The notes under the pieces are model-generated. The model was not told the DNA's origin, made no database searches, and saw nothing but the letters and a program-made list of their open reading frames with translations. Source: Noviherbaspirillum aridicola (GTDB lineage: Bacteria; Pseudomonadota; Gammaproteobacteria; Burkholderiales; Burkholderiaceae_D). From it: a stretch of DNA of 64,000 nt. The translations under genes and the position numbers were made by a program. Location of the stretch: positions 186,001 through 250,000 of the forward strand of contig NZ_BPMK01000006.1 in assembly GCF_019656455.1 (NCBI RefSeq). The letters run 5' to 3'. Shown here piece by piece: positions 1-10,791 of this stretch (position 1 is the first letter of the stretch; every line of letters begins with the position of its first letter).

Positions 1-116
1 AGCGCGTTGCCGCCCTGGCTGCGCCACAGTCCGAGGTTGGGCACCACGTAGTTTTCCATGAAATCGAGCAATTTCCGGCGCAGCCGGGCGACCTTTGGCG
101 AGTATTCGAAATCCAT
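1..116 (-). CDS. Acyl-CoA dehydrogenase family protein, N-terminus only (partial)
   Basis: The reverse complement from the ATG at 116 reads MDFEYSPKVARLRRKLLDFM and continues through NYVVPNLGLWRSQGGNA to the window edge, giving 38 residues with no stop. The opening MDFEYSPKVxxLRxxLLxFM followed by a 'P' helix resembles the alpha-helical N-terminal domain of long acyl-CoA dehydrogenases of the ACAD10/11 and CaiA-like type. Those enzymes are FAD-dependent and oxidise acyl-CoA esters to enoyl-CoA. The catalytic part lies outside the window. No strong Shine-Dalgarno sequence is visible. An FNR-type palindrome lies 135 bp upstream, shared with the divergent YitT-like gene. Family assignment rests on a short stretch. 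Confidence 0.6.
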   Translation of the reverse strand, partial: MDFEYSPKVARLRRKLLDFMENYVVPNLGLWRSQGGNA

Positions 117-250
117 GCGGAAGACCTGAAGAAATGGAGGAAATGGCAAGCGCACGCCGAAGCATCGGCGGCGAAAAAAAACCGCTACCGTTTTATATGC
201 CGCAGGCTGCGCCGGCAGCGCCCGGCCGCGCGCGAAGCTGCTGGATTTTC

Positions 251-264
251 TTGACCGGGGTCAA
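251..264. promoter_or_regulatory. FNR/ANR-type box (exact TTGAC-N4-GTCAA)
   Basis: TTGACCGGGGTCAA is a perfect 5+5 palindrome of the FNR/ANR type. It lies in the 249-bp spacer between the divergent acyl-CoA dehydrogenase and YitT-like genes, so either could be the target. An A/T-rich run (about 174-198) lies on the acyl-CoA dehydrogenase side. No other feature is seen in this spacer. Confidence 0.55.
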
Positions 265-365
265 TAAAATTCGCGGCGCGCATGCGATAAGCTTGCGCGC
301 CTGAACTTTTGTCAACCGGCGCCGTTCCACCACAAGCGGGGCGCGCGCCCCACGTGTCGTCCGCC

Positions 366-1052
366 ATGACCCAGCACCTATCCGCCGCCGGCCTACCCGC
401 CGCCGGCGCAGCAAACACCCTGTCCGCCGAACCCGCATCGTCCGCCATGCAGAAGCCCTTGTCGAAACACAGCGCCTTCGAAGATGCGCAGGCGCTCGTC
501 ACCGGCACCCTGCTGGTATCGCTCGGCGTCGCCTTCCTCGGCAAGGCCGGCCTGATCACCGGCGGTACCGCCGGCATCGCCTTCCTGCTGCATTACCTGA
601 CCGGCATCAGTTTCGGCAAGCTGTTCTTCGCCATCAATATTCCTTTCTATGTGCTGGCGGTGAGGAAGATGGGATGGAAGTTCACGCTCAAGACCTTCTG
701 CGCGGTGGCGCTGCTGTCGGCCAGCACCGAGCTGCTGCCGATGGTCCTGCACCTCGACGAACTCAACACCATCTACGGCTCCGTCATGGGCGGCCTGCTG
801 TGCGGCGTCGGCCTGCTCGTGCTGTTCCGTCACCGGGCCAGCCTCGGCGGAATCAACGTGCTCGTGCTGTGGCTGCAGGAGCGCTTCGGCATCCGCGCCG
901 GCGTGGTGCAGCTCGCGCTCGATGCAGCCATCCTGCTGTGCGCGATCCCGCTGATCTCGCTGCCGGCGGTGTTCATTTCGCTGCTCGGCGCGGCCATGCT
1001 GAACATGATCCTGGCCATCAACCATCGTCCCGGCCGGTACATGGCGATCTGA
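366..1052 (+). CDS. YitT family (DUF161-type) integral membrane protein
   Basis: A 228-residue membrane protein with about five hydrophobic segments. The motif GKAGLITGGTAGIAFLLHY near residue 45 and the segment GSVMGGLLCGVGLLVLFRHRASLGG are typical of YitT/DUF161 proteins, which are inner-membrane proteins of unknown substrate. The C-terminal cytoplasmic domain found in longer Firmicutes members is missing, as is usual for short proteobacterial forms. ATG 366 was chosen; ATG 447 (MQKPLSKHSAF) also fits because homology begins just after it, and the frame is open from a TTG at 309. No start has a convincing Shine-Dalgarno sequence. An FNR-type box lies about 100 bp upstream. Confidence 0.75.
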   Translation: MTQHLSAAGLPAAGAANTLSAEPASSAMQKPLSKHSAFEDAQALVTGTLLVSLGVAFLGKAGLITGGTAGIAFLLHYLTGISFGKLFFAINIPFYVLAVRKMGWKFTLKTFCAVALLSASTELLPMVLHLDELNTIYGSVMGGLLCGVGLLVLFRHRASLGGINVLVLWLQERFGIRAGVVQLALDAAILLCAIPLISLPAVFISLLGAAMLNMILAINHRPGRYMAI

Positions 1053-1074
1053 TGCGCCGCAGCGGGCGAAGGGC

Positions 1075-1908
1075 GTGCATCTGCCGTATGATTGCGCATC
1101 TTTTGCCGTGTTCAGCCAGCAGATGCCCCCAGCCTCTTCCGCACTCTCCGTCCAGCTGCTTCCGCGCGACGCCGGGGTGCGCGCCGACCAGCCTTTCGCG
1201 ATCGACTTTCCGCCGCTGATGGCGGGGTCGGCGGTGTGCATCGGGCTGGCGATCGACTGGCGCAGCCAGGACGCCCTGCGCGACTATGCGCTGGCTCGCA
1301 CCCTGCCGGACGAGCACGCGCGGGCGGCACGCTTCACGCGGCCGGAAGACAGCCTGCGCAATCTGCTGGGACGCGCGCTGCTGCGCACCGTCGCCGCGCA
1401 CTACGGCGGAATGAACCCGCGCCAGCTCATCCGCATCAGCACCTGGGGCAAGCCGGAACTGGAAGGCTGCACCGTCGGCTGCAACATCAGTCACGCGGGC
1501 AGCCAGCTCTGGGTAGCGGTGGCCGCGCATCCGCAGGTCGGCATCGACATCGAGTCGGCCGACGCCGCGCAGGAATACCGCGACATCGCCGCCGGCTTCC
1601 ATCCCGATGAACTCGCCGCGCTGCGCCGCGCGCCCGATGCGCGGCTGGCGACCATGCGCTGCTGGTGCCGCAAGGAGGCGGTGTCGAAGGCCACCGGCCT
1701 GGGCCTGTCGCTGCCGTTGCGCGACTATGCGGTCGATCCCGGCCCCGCCGCCGCCGGCTGGCTGCGCCAGCCGCCGCCGAAGACGGCACGCGGCGACTGG
1801 ACCACGGTCGACCTGCCGGTCGGCGCCGGCTGCATCGGCGCGCTGGCGGTCGTCGGCAGCATCGGGCGGGTCGAGGTCCTGCGCCTGCGCCTTACGGACG
1901 CGCGCTGA
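1075..1908 (+). CDS. 4'-phosphopantetheinyl transferase superfamily protein (Sfp-type)
   Basis: Transfers phosphopantetheine from CoA to a serine of carrier proteins (acyl, peptidyl or aryl carrier proteins). The two signature motifs are present: VGIDIE, whose Asp and Glu ligand magnesium, and WCRKEAVSKATGLGLSLPL, matching the W(C/T)xKEAxxK consensus. The upstream NISHAGSQLWVAVA matches the family 'SHS' substrate region. Length (277 aa) fits Sfp-type enzymes rather than the about 125-aa AcpS. ATG 1075 has GAAGGG a few bases upstream; ATG 1123 is an alternative. No polyketide or NRPS gene is in the window, so the partner carrier protein is unknown. Confidence 0.85.
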   Translation: MHLPYDCASFAVFSQQMPPASSALSVQLLPRDAGVRADQPFAIDFPPLMAGSAVCIGLAIDWRSQDALRDYALARTLPDEHARAARFTRPEDSLRNLLGRALLRTVAAHYGGMNPRQLIRISTWGKPELEGCTVGCNISHAGSQLWVAVAAHPQVGIDIESADAAQEYRDIAAGFHPDELAALRRAPDARLATMRCWCRKEAVSKATGLGLSLPLRDYAVDPGPAAAGWLRQPPPKTARGDWTTVDLPVGAGCIGALAVVGSIGRVEVLRLRLTDAR

Positions 1909-1942
1909 CCGCAAAGGCAGGCGCCGCCTTCCGTTGATTCCG

Positions 1943-1956
1943 TTGACCTGAGTCAA
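1943..1956. promoter_or_regulatory. FNR/ANR-type box upstream of the glucan phosphorylase
   Basis: TTGACCTGAGTCAA is an exact match to TTGAY-N4-RTCAA. It sits 93 bp before the ATG at 2049 and just after the PPTase stop. It is the same 14-mer as the box at 63377, which supports a genuine regulon site. Confidence 0.65.
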
Positions 1957-2048
1957 AACCCGCAGCGAAAACGGGGCGAGGCGATTTTCAGCCCTGCCCG
2001 CATTGGGCATCCTTGGGCGGACAGTCATCACCGTCAGTGGGAGCAGGC

Positions 2049-3725
2049 ATGCAATCGCTCGAATTGAAAGAAGACCTCCACACCCCGCGCGTCGCCTATT
2101 TTTCCATGGAGATCGCGCTCGACTCTCAGCTTCCCACCTACAGCGGCGGCCTCGGCGTCCTCGCCGGCGACATGATGCGCTCGGCCGCCGATCTCGCACT
2201 GCCCGTGGTCGGCGTGACGCTGGTCAGCCGTGCCGGGTATTTCAGGCAGGAGATCACCGAAGGCGGCCGTCAGGTCGAGCATCCCTCGCCCTGGAATCCG
2301 GCGCAGCACGCCCATGCACTGCCGGCCAAGGTCGCGGTGTCGATCGACGGCCGGGACGTCTGGATCATGGCCTGGCTTTACCGTCTGCAGGGGGAAGGCG
2401 ACGGCCGCATCCCGGTCCTGCTGCTCGACGCCGACCTGCCGGAGAACAGCGAGGAAGACCGGCGCATCACGCATTTCCTGTACGGCGGCGATCCGGAGTA
2501 CCGCCTCAAGCAGGAGATCGTGCTGGGCATCGGCGGCGTGCGCATGCTGCGCGCGCTCGGCTTCACCGTCTCCCGCTATCACCTGAACGAAGGCCATGCC
2601 GCGCTGCTGTGCCTGGAACTCCTGCGGAGCGGCGCGCACGGCAGCACGGCGCCGGTGCGCGCGCAATGCGCATTCACCACCCACACGCCGGTCGAGGCGG
2701 GCCACGACAAGTTCCCCTATGAGCTGCTACGCCGCCTGCTGGGCCCGGACGCCGATACCGAACTGCTGCGGCGGCTGGGCGGCGAACAGCACTTCAACAT
2801 GACGCAGTTCGCGCTCAACCTGAGCGGCTATGTCAATGGCGTCGCCAAGAGCCACGCCGAGGTCTCGCGCCGCATGTTCCCCGGTTTCCGCGTGCATGCG
2901 ATCAGCAACGGCGTGCATCCCCGCACCTGGACCAGCCCCGCCTTCCGGCAGCTATATGACCGCCATTTTCCGGACTGGAAGCTGGAGCCGGAAGCGCTGA
3001 TGCGCATCGGCCTGGTCGACGCCGAATCGATCTGGGCCGCGCATGAGCAGGCCCGGCACGCGCTGTTCGCGCTGGTGCGGGAGCGCTGCGGCGTCAGCCT
3101 GCAGGAAGGCGCGCTGACGCTGTGCTTCGCGCGCCGCATGACCGGCTACAAGCGGCCCGACCTGCTGTTTACCGACCTCGCGCGCCTGCGTTCGATCGCC
3201 CGCCGCTATCCGCTGCAGCTCGTCATCGCCGGCAAGGCCCATCCGCGCGACACTGACGGCAAGCGCCTCATCGAGATGGTGCACGCCTGCCTCGGCGACC
3301 TGAGGGAAGACATTCGCGGCGCCTTCATCCCGGACTACACGATGGAAATCGCCGGGCTGATGACGGCGGGCGCGGATGTGTGGCTCAACACCCCGCTGCC
3401 GCCGCTCGAAGCCTCGGGCACCAGCGGCATGAAGGCCGCCTTCAACGGCGTGCCGAGCCTCAGCGTGCTGGACGGCTGGTGGATGGAGGGCTGCATCGAA
3501 GGCGTGACGGGATGGGCCATCGGCACCGAGAATGAAGTGGCGGCGCCGCAGGAGCATGCGCGGCTGCTGTATGAAAAACTGGGCGACGTGGTACTGCCGC
3601 TGTTTTTCCACGACCGCGCGGGCTGGGTCGAGGTCATGAAGGGAACCATCGGGCACAACGCGGTGCTCTTCAATTCGCACCGCACGATGCGCCGCTATGC
3701 GGCCGAGGCCTACCTGCGCAGCTGA
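2049..3725 (+). CDS. Alpha-glucan phosphorylase (GT35, short TIGR02094-type)
   Basis: Phosphorolyses alpha-1,4-glucans or maltodextrins to glucose-1-phosphate using pyridoxal phosphate. The start [20 protein letters not shown] matches the short class (about 550 aa; here 558) rather than the 800-aa E. coli GlgP class. Evidence includes [60 protein letters not shown] and the PLP-lysine segment [22 protein letters not shown] 2049 follows GGGAGCAGG. An FNR-type box upstream suggests induction at low oxygen, which would fit use of glucan reserves then. No glg genes are adjacent, so the natural substrate pool is unknown. Confidence 0.88.
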   Translation: MQSLELKEDLHTPRVAYFSMEIALDSQLPTYSGGLGVLAGDMMRSAADLALPVVGVTLVSRAGYFRQEITEGGRQVEHPSPWNPAQHAHALPAKVAVSIDGRDVWIMAWLYRLQGEGDGRIPVLLLDADLPENSEEDRRITHFLYGGDPEYRLKQEIVLGIGGVRMLRALGFTVSRYHLNEGHAALLCLELLRSGAHGSTAPVRAQCAFTTHTPVEAGHDKFPYELLRRLLGPDADTELLRRLGGEQHFNMTQFALNLSGYVNGVAKSHAEVSRRMFPGFRVHAISNGVHPRTWTSPAFRQLYDRHFPDWKLEPEALMRIGLVDAESIWAAHEQARHALFALVRERCGVSLQEGALTLCFARRMTGYKRPDLLFTDLARLRSIARRYPLQLVIAGKAHPRDTDGKRLIEMVHACLGDLREDIRGAFIPDYTMEIAGLMTAGADVWLNTPLPPLEASGTSGMKAAFNGVPSLSVLDGWWMEGCIEGVTGWAIGTENEVAAPQEHARLLYEKLGDVVLPLFFHDRAGWVEVMKGTIGHNAVLFNSHRTMRRYAAEAYLRS

Positions 3726-3729
3726 GGGC

Positions 3730-4983
3730 TCAGCGCCGCATCCTGCAGGTACCCGGCAAGGCGGTCTGCGCCGGCGCGAGATAGCGCTCGGTCTTGAAGC
3801 CGTAGCCGCTGCCTTCATTGTCGAAGCGCAGCCCGGCATCGCCGGCCTTCTGCATCACCGACACATACAGCGGCTGGATCAGCTGGTGGTCCTCGGCCCG
3901 CATGGTCGCTTCATGGAAGGCATTGCGGTAGCGCGCGCCCTCGAGCGCCCTGGCGACCGCCGCGGCTTCGGTGCCGCCCGCCTTGCGGACCGCGTCGGCG
4001 AGCATGGCGATCATGAGCTGCATGCGCAGGTGCACATAATCCTCTTCCGGCTTCGGGTAACGCCTGCGGAAGTCGAGATAGAAATCGTCGCTGGCGCCGT
4101 CCCGGCGGCCGGCGCCGGTATTCGGATGCCATTCCGCCACCGCGCGCACGCGGCCGACGCCGGCGTCGCCGATCGATGCCGGCGCCCCCAGGCCATTGCC
4201 ATAGAAGGTATAGAACTTCAGGTTGAGGCCCTGTTCGCGCGCGGCCTTGACCAGCAGCGTGAGATCGTTGCCCCAGTTGCCGGTGATGACGGTATCGGCG
4301 CCGCTCGCCTTGATCTTGGCGATGTAGGGACTGAAATCCTTGATCTTGCCGATCGGGTGAAGCTCGTCGCCGACGATCGCGATGTCCGGACGCTTGGCGG
4401 CAAGCTGGGCACGCGCCGAGCGCGCAAGCTGCTGGCCGAAGCTGTAGTCCTGCCCGATCAGGTAGACCTTGCTCGCGCCGCTGTCGCCCCTGATCACCTC
4501 GGTCAGCGCATGCATGCGCATGTCGGCATGGGCATCGAAGCGGAAATGCCAGTAGCTGCATTTTTCATTGGTCAGCGCCGGGTCGACCGCCGAGTAGTTC
4601 AGGAACAGCATGCGCGACTGCGGGGAGCGCTGGTTGTGCTTGTCCACCGCGTCGATCAGCGCCGCCGCCACCGCCGAGCTGTTGCCCTGCACGATGAAGG
4701 GAATGCGCTGGTCGGCGAAATGGCGCAGCCCCACCAGGGACTCTTCCACGCCCTGCTTGTTGTCCCATATGACCAGCTCCAGCGGGCGTGCGCCGCCGGG
4801 CAGCGCGACGCCGCCGCCGGCATTGATGCGATCGATCGCAAAGCGCAGGTTGCGCACGACCGCCTGGCCGGCATTGGCGAAGGCGCCCGACATGCCTTCT
4901 ATCATGCCGATGCGGATGGGCTCGGCGGCGTGGGCGACAGCGGAGGCAAGCAGCAGGGCTGCCGACAGAAAGACGGATTTCAT
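3730..4983 (-). CDS. Branched-chain amino acid ABC transporter-type substrate-binding protein
   Basis: A 417-aa periplasmic type I binding protein (LivJ-like, Peripla_BP_6). The N-terminus MKSVFLSAALLLASAVAHA is a clear Sec signal peptide with an AHA-A cleavage motif. The mature part begins EPIRIGMIEGMSGAFANAGQ, the usual strand-loop-helix opening. NRLRFAIDRINAGGGV-like and IGQDYSFGQQLA segments are also typical. No permease or ATPase gene lies nearby, so this is an orphan component: it may serve a distant transporter or act as a sensor partner. Its 3' end is 4 bp from the convergent phosphorylase gene, and ribA lies 47 bp upstream on the same strand. Confidence 0.85.
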   Translation of the reverse strand: MKSVFLSAALLLASAVAHAAEPIRIGMIEGMSGAFANAGQAVVRNLRFAIDRINAGGGVALPGGARPLELVIWDNKQGVEESLVGLRHFADQRIPFIVQGNSSAVAAALIDAVDKHNQRSPQSRMLFLNYSAVDPALTNEKCSYWHFRFDAHADMRMHALTEVIRGDSGASKVYLIGQDYSFGQQLARSARAQLAAKRPDIAIVGDELHPIGKIKDFSPYIAKIKASGADTVITGNWGNDLTLLVKAAREQGLNLKFYTFYGNGLGAPASIGDAGVGRVRAVAEWHPNTGAGRRDGASDDFYLDFRRRYPKPEEDYVHLRMQLMIAMLADAVRKAGGTEAAAVARALEGARYRNAFHEATMRAEDHQLIQPLYVSVMQKAGDAGLRFDNEGSGYGFKTERYLAPAQTALPGTCRMRR

Positions 4984-5003
4984 CGTGTTGTGGAACGGCT
5001 GAT

Positions 5004-5029
5004 GGAAGACGGCGGCGCCGCCGTCTTCC
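5004..5029 (-). terminator. Perfect 13+13-bp hairpin directly after ribA
   Basis: GGAAGACGGCGGC followed at once by its exact reverse complement, one base downstream of the ribA stop codon. No T-run follows on the minus strand, so it may be a processing or attenuating hairpin between ribA and the binding-protein gene rather than a full intrinsic terminator. Confidence 0.45.
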
Positions 5030-5671
5030 TTATTCGAAGTCGAACATGTGACCCAGCTTTTGCTGCTTGGTGCGCAGGTAGCCGATGTTGTGGGGCGTGT
5101 GCGGGGTGATGACCGGGATGCGCTCGTTGACCACCACGCCGTAGTCGGCGAGCTTGTTCATCTTGCGCGGATTGTTGGTCATCAGGCGAATGCTCTTGAC
5201 CCCGAGGTGGGACAGGATGCGGGCAGCGACCTCATAGTCGCGGGTATCGACCGGCAGGCCGAGCGCGAGGTTGGCCTCCACCGTGTCCTGGCCCTGGTCC
5301 TGCAGCTGATACGCGCGGATCTTGTTGGCCAGTCCGATGCCGCGGCCTTCATGCCCGCGCAGGTAGAGGATCATGCCCTCGCCGGCCTCGGCGATCTTCG
5401 CCATCGCGGCGTCGAGCTGCTCGCCGCAGTCGCAGCGCATCGACCCGAGTACGTCGCCTGTCAGGCACTCGGAATGCACGCGCACCAGCACGCCATCCTT
5501 GCCGGCGACGTCGCCCTTGACCAGGGCGACATGCTCGACGGTCTCGTCGACCGGCTGGTAGACGTGGATGCGAAACTCGCCGTGGCGGGTGGGCAGCAGC
5601 GACGAGGCGAGCAGCCTGATGATTTTTTCGGAGCCGGCGGCAGCCGTCTTCGGGTCTCCGTTGATATTCAT
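5030..5671 (-). CDS. ribA: GTP cyclohydrolase II
   Basis: First step of riboflavin synthesis: converts GTP to 2,5-diamino-6-ribosylamino-4-pyrimidinone 5'-phosphate, formate and pyrophosphate. At 213 aa it is the stand-alone RibA length, not the RibBA fusion. The zinc-binding cysteines are present in [20 protein letters not shown] (Cys-x10-Cys-x-Cys), and [11 protein letters not shown] plus [18 protein letters not shown] are the GTP-binding signatures. It lies in a same-strand block with azoR (FMN enzyme) and two pirins, which makes extra flavin supply plausible, though co-transcription is not shown. Confidence 0.95.
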   Translation of the reverse strand: MNINGDPKTAAAGSEKIIRLLASSLLPTRHGEFRIHVYQPVDETVEHVALVKGDVAGKDGVLVRVHSECLTGDVLGSMRCDCGEQLDAAMAKIAEAGEGMILYLRGHEGRGIGLANKIRAYQLQDQGQDTVEANLALGLPVDTRDYEVAARILSHLGVKSIRLMTNNPRKMNKLADYGVVVNERIPVITPHTPHNIGYLRTKQQKLGHMFDFE

Positions 5672-5703
5672 TCAATCCATCCTGAAAATGCCAGGGCGGA
5701 AGT

Positions 5704-6597
5704 TTAACTGAAAGACTCGGCCGGTTTCGGTTCATCCGGCAGCGGAATCCATTCCGTCTCTTCCGGCACCCGGCCGAAATCCTGCGCCCTCCATCGTTCC
5801 TTCGCCTGCAGGATCAGCTCCTTGCTGCTGGCGACGAAATTCCACCAGATGAAGCGGTCGCCGTCGAGCGGCTGGCCGCCGAGCAGCATCAGGCGCGATG
5901 CGGTGCGGGCCTCTATTGTAGTTTCTTGTCCCTCGGGAAGCACGGCCATGTGTCGCTCGGGCAGCGCCTGCAGTTCCACCGACACGTCGCCATCGACCGC
6001 ATACACGGCCCGTTGCGGATATTCCGGCGGCAGCACGAAACGCGCGCCCGCTTCCATCTCCACTGCCAGGTAGAACAGCGGCGAGAACGTGGTGGCCGGC
6101 GCGGTCTTGCCGAAGGCGGAGCCGGCGATCAGCCGCATGCGCACGCCGGGCTGCCGTATCTCGGGCAGCGTGGCGGCCGGATGATGCTCGAAACCCGGCG
6201 CCGTCTGTTCATGTTCCTTCGGCAGCGCCACCCAGACCTGGATGCCGTGCACCGGTCCGCCGGCCTCGCGCACCCGGTCCGGGGAGCGCTCGGAATGCAC
6301 GATGCCGGCGCCCGCCGTCATCCAGTTCACGTCGCCGGGATGGATTTCCTGCAGGCTGCCGAGCGAGTCGCGATGCAGGATGGCCCCCTCGAACAGATAG
6401 GTGACGGTCGCCAGCCCGATATGCGGATGCGGCCGCACGTCCAGGCCGCGCCCGGCATCGAAGCCGGCCGGTCCCATGTGGTCGAAGAAGATGAAGGGAC
6501 CGACCATCCTGTGCGGATGGGCGGGCAGCAGACGGCGCACGAAAAAGCCGCCGATGTCTTTTTCATGCGGCTTGAGCAGGCTGATGGCGGACGGCAT
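5704..6597 (-). CDS. Pirin family protein (first of two)
   Basis: A bicupin metal-binding protein; some pirins are quercetin dioxygenases or redox-linked regulators. Metal ligands are visible as His-x-His in VRPHPHIGLATVTYL and His-x-Glu in MTAGAGIVHSERSP. At 297 aa it is full length. ATG 6597 (MPSAISLLKP) was chosen because CGAGGAG precedes it; an in-frame start 36 bp upstream has no ribosome site. It follows a second pirin gene by 43 bp, and the two share the PHPH and HSE motifs but differ elsewhere, so they look like old paralogues rather than a recent duplication. Confidence 0.88.
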   Translation of the reverse strand: MPSAISLLKPHEKDIGGFFVRRLLPAHPHRMVGPFIFFDHMGPAGFDAGRGLDVRPHPHIGLATVTYLFEGAILHRDSLGSLQEIHPGDVNWMTAGAGIVHSERSPDRVREAGGPVHGIQVWVALPKEHEQTAPGFEHHPAATLPEIRQPGVRMRLIAGSAFGKTAPATTFSPLFYLAVEMEAGARFVLPPEYPQRAVYAVDGDVSVELQALPERHMAVLPEGQETTIEARTASRLMLLGGQPLDGDRFIWWNFVASSKELILQAKERWRAQDFGRVPEETEWIPLPDEPKPAESFS

Positions 6598-6640
6598 GGG
6601 CGGCTCCTCGGGCTGTTGGCGGGGTGGGGTCATTATCCGC

Positions 6641-7516
6641 TCAAGCGGCGTCCTGCGTGAACTTGCCGCTTTGGAAATCGCGTATCGCCTGTTCGATCTC
6701 TTCCACGGTGTTCATGACGAAGGGGCCATACTGCACCACCGGTTCGCCGATCGGGCGTCCGGCCAGCAGCAGAAAGCGCGCGCCCCGCTCGCCGGCCCGC
6801 AGCGCCACCCGCTCGCCCGGGGACAGCACGCCGGCGCTGCGCTCCTTCAGGCGGCGACGGTCTTCGCCAACCTCGAGCTGGCCCTCGTAGGCATAAACGA
6901 AGGCATTGTGGCCGCCGGGCAGCGGCTGGCTGAACGAGGCGCCGGGGGGCAGCTGCACATCCAGGTAGACCGGATCGGTGCTCTGGCCGCGTACCGGGCC
7001 GTCGATCTTGCGGCCGTCGACCTCGACGCTGCCGGCGATCACCTTGACGCTGCCGCCGTCCGGCAGCGCGGCGACCGGAATCTCGTCGGGCGCGATGTCG
7101 CGGTAGCCGGCGGGCTTCATTTTTTCCTTCGCCGGCAGGTTGATCCACAGCTGGAAGCCGCGCATGCGGCCGTCCTGCTGCTGCGGCATTTCCGAATGCA
7201 CGATGCCGCGTCCCGCCGTCATCCACTGCACGCTGCCGCTGGTGAGCTCGCCCACGTTGCCCAGGTGGTCCTGGTGCTGCATGTGCCCGTCGAGCATGTA
7301 GGTGACGGTCTCGAAACCGCGGTGCGGATGGGCGGGAAAGCCGGCGAGGTAATCGCCCGGATTGTCGGAGAAGAACTCGTCGAGCATCAGGAAGGGATCC
7401 AGCCGGGTCCCCTGCCCCTGGCCCAGGGTCCGGCGCAGCTTGACGCCGGCGCCGTCGGAGGTGGCGAGGCCTTCGATCACGCGCTGCAGGGTGCGGGTGG
7501 CGGTGGTGGTGGTCAT
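6641..7516 (-). CDS. Pirin family protein (second of two)
   Basis: Bicupin protein of 291 aa with the pirin ligand set: GFPAHPHRGFETVTYMLDG (His-x-His) and MTAGRGIVHSEMP (His-x-Glu). The start at 7516 (MTTTTATRTLQ) has an excellent AAGGAGAG ribosome site; an upstream in-frame ATG at 7537 is less likely. The gene lies 33 bp downstream of azoR, so azoR-pirin-pirin probably forms one transcript. Quinone or flavonoid handling would fit both azoreductase and pirin, but this is inference from context. Confidence 0.88.
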   Translation of the reverse strand: MTTTTATRTLQRVIEGLATSDGAGVKLRRTLGQGQGTRLDPFLMLDEFFSDNPGDYLAGFPAHPHRGFETVTYMLDGHMQHQDHLGNVGELTSGSVQWMTAGRGIVHSEMPQQQDGRMRGFQLWINLPAKEKMKPAGYRDIAPDEIPVAALPDGGSVKVIAGSVEVDGRKIDGPVRGQSTDPVYLDVQLPPGASFSQPLPGGHNAFVYAYEGQLEVGEDRRRLKERSAGVLSPGERVALRAGERGARFLLLAGRPIGEPVVQYGPFVMNTVEEIEQAIRDFQSGKFTQDAA

Positions 7517-7549
7517 GCGTTCTCTCCTTTCGGGCACTAGTGTAGAAGT

Positions 7550-8170
7550 TCAGGCGGCGGCGCGCAGCGGCTCGACCAGCTGGCGCACTTCATCCTGCGC
7601 ACGCGCCAGGCTGGCCTTCTGGCTGTCTTCGCCCAGCGACAGGCCCTCGGCATAGACGATTTCCACGTCGGTGAGGCCGATGAAGCCGAGGATGTCGCGC
7701 AGCCATGCCGACGCGGTGTCCTTCGGGGTACCGGCATACAGGCCGCCGCGGGTGGCGAACACGTAGACCTTCTTGTTGCCGAGCAGGCCGACCGGGCCGT
7801 TTTCGGTATAGCGGAAAGTCACGCCGGCGCGCGCGACATGGTCGAACCAGGCCTTGAGCTGGGACGGCACGCCGAAGTTATACAGCGGCACGCCGAGCAC
7901 GATGACGTCGGCGGCGCGCAGTTCCTCGATCAGGCTGTCGGAAAAATCGACGACCTGCTGTTGTTCGGGCGTACGATCTTCCGGCTTGCTGAGGAAGGCG
8001 CCGAAACGCGCGCCGTCGAGATGCGGGACCGGGGAAGCCGCCAGGCTGCGGCTGATCACGCGGCCCTGCGGATGGGCTTGCTGCCAGGCGGCGACGAATT
8101 GCTCGCTCAGGCGGGTGGACTGGCCGTTTTCGCCGAACAGGCTGGAATTCACTTGCAGTAGGGTTTTCAT
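7550..8170 (-). CDS. azoR: FMN-dependent NADH:quinone/azo oxidoreductase
   Basis: A 206-aa flavodoxin-fold enzyme that uses NADH to reduce quinones and azo dyes by two electrons. Diagnostic parts are the FMN-phosphate loop NSSLFGENGQSTRLS near the N-terminus, VPLYNFGVPSQLKAWFDHVARAG in the middle and VFATRGGLYAG later, all matching AzoR. CAGGAG precedes the ATG. It is divergent from a LysR gene across a 100-bp A/T-rich spacer carrying an inverted repeat, the usual layout for a LysR-controlled target. Confidence 0.92.
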   Translation of the reverse strand: MKTLLQVNSSLFGENGQSTRLSEQFVAAWQQAHPQGRVISRSLAASPVPHLDGARFGAFLSKPEDRTPEQQQVVDFSDSLIEELRAADVIVLGVPLYNFGVPSQLKAWFDHVARAGVTFRYTENGPVGLLGNKKVYVFATRGGLYAGTPKDTASAWLRDILGFIGLTDVEIVYAEGLSLGEDSQKASLARAQDEVRQLVEPLRAAA

Positions 8171-8218
8171 CTTTTTCTCCTGATTGGGTGTTGGGTGTGT
8201 GTATTAAACTATCCAACC

Positions 8219-10777
<2,559 letters not shown>

Positions 10778-10791
10778 CACGCGGGCGCCGG

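Noticed and set aside
95-304. Short open frame of 69 codons in the first spacer
   Set aside because: No ribosome site, no recognisable domain, and it overlaps the start of the truncated acyl-CoA dehydrogenase on the other strand.
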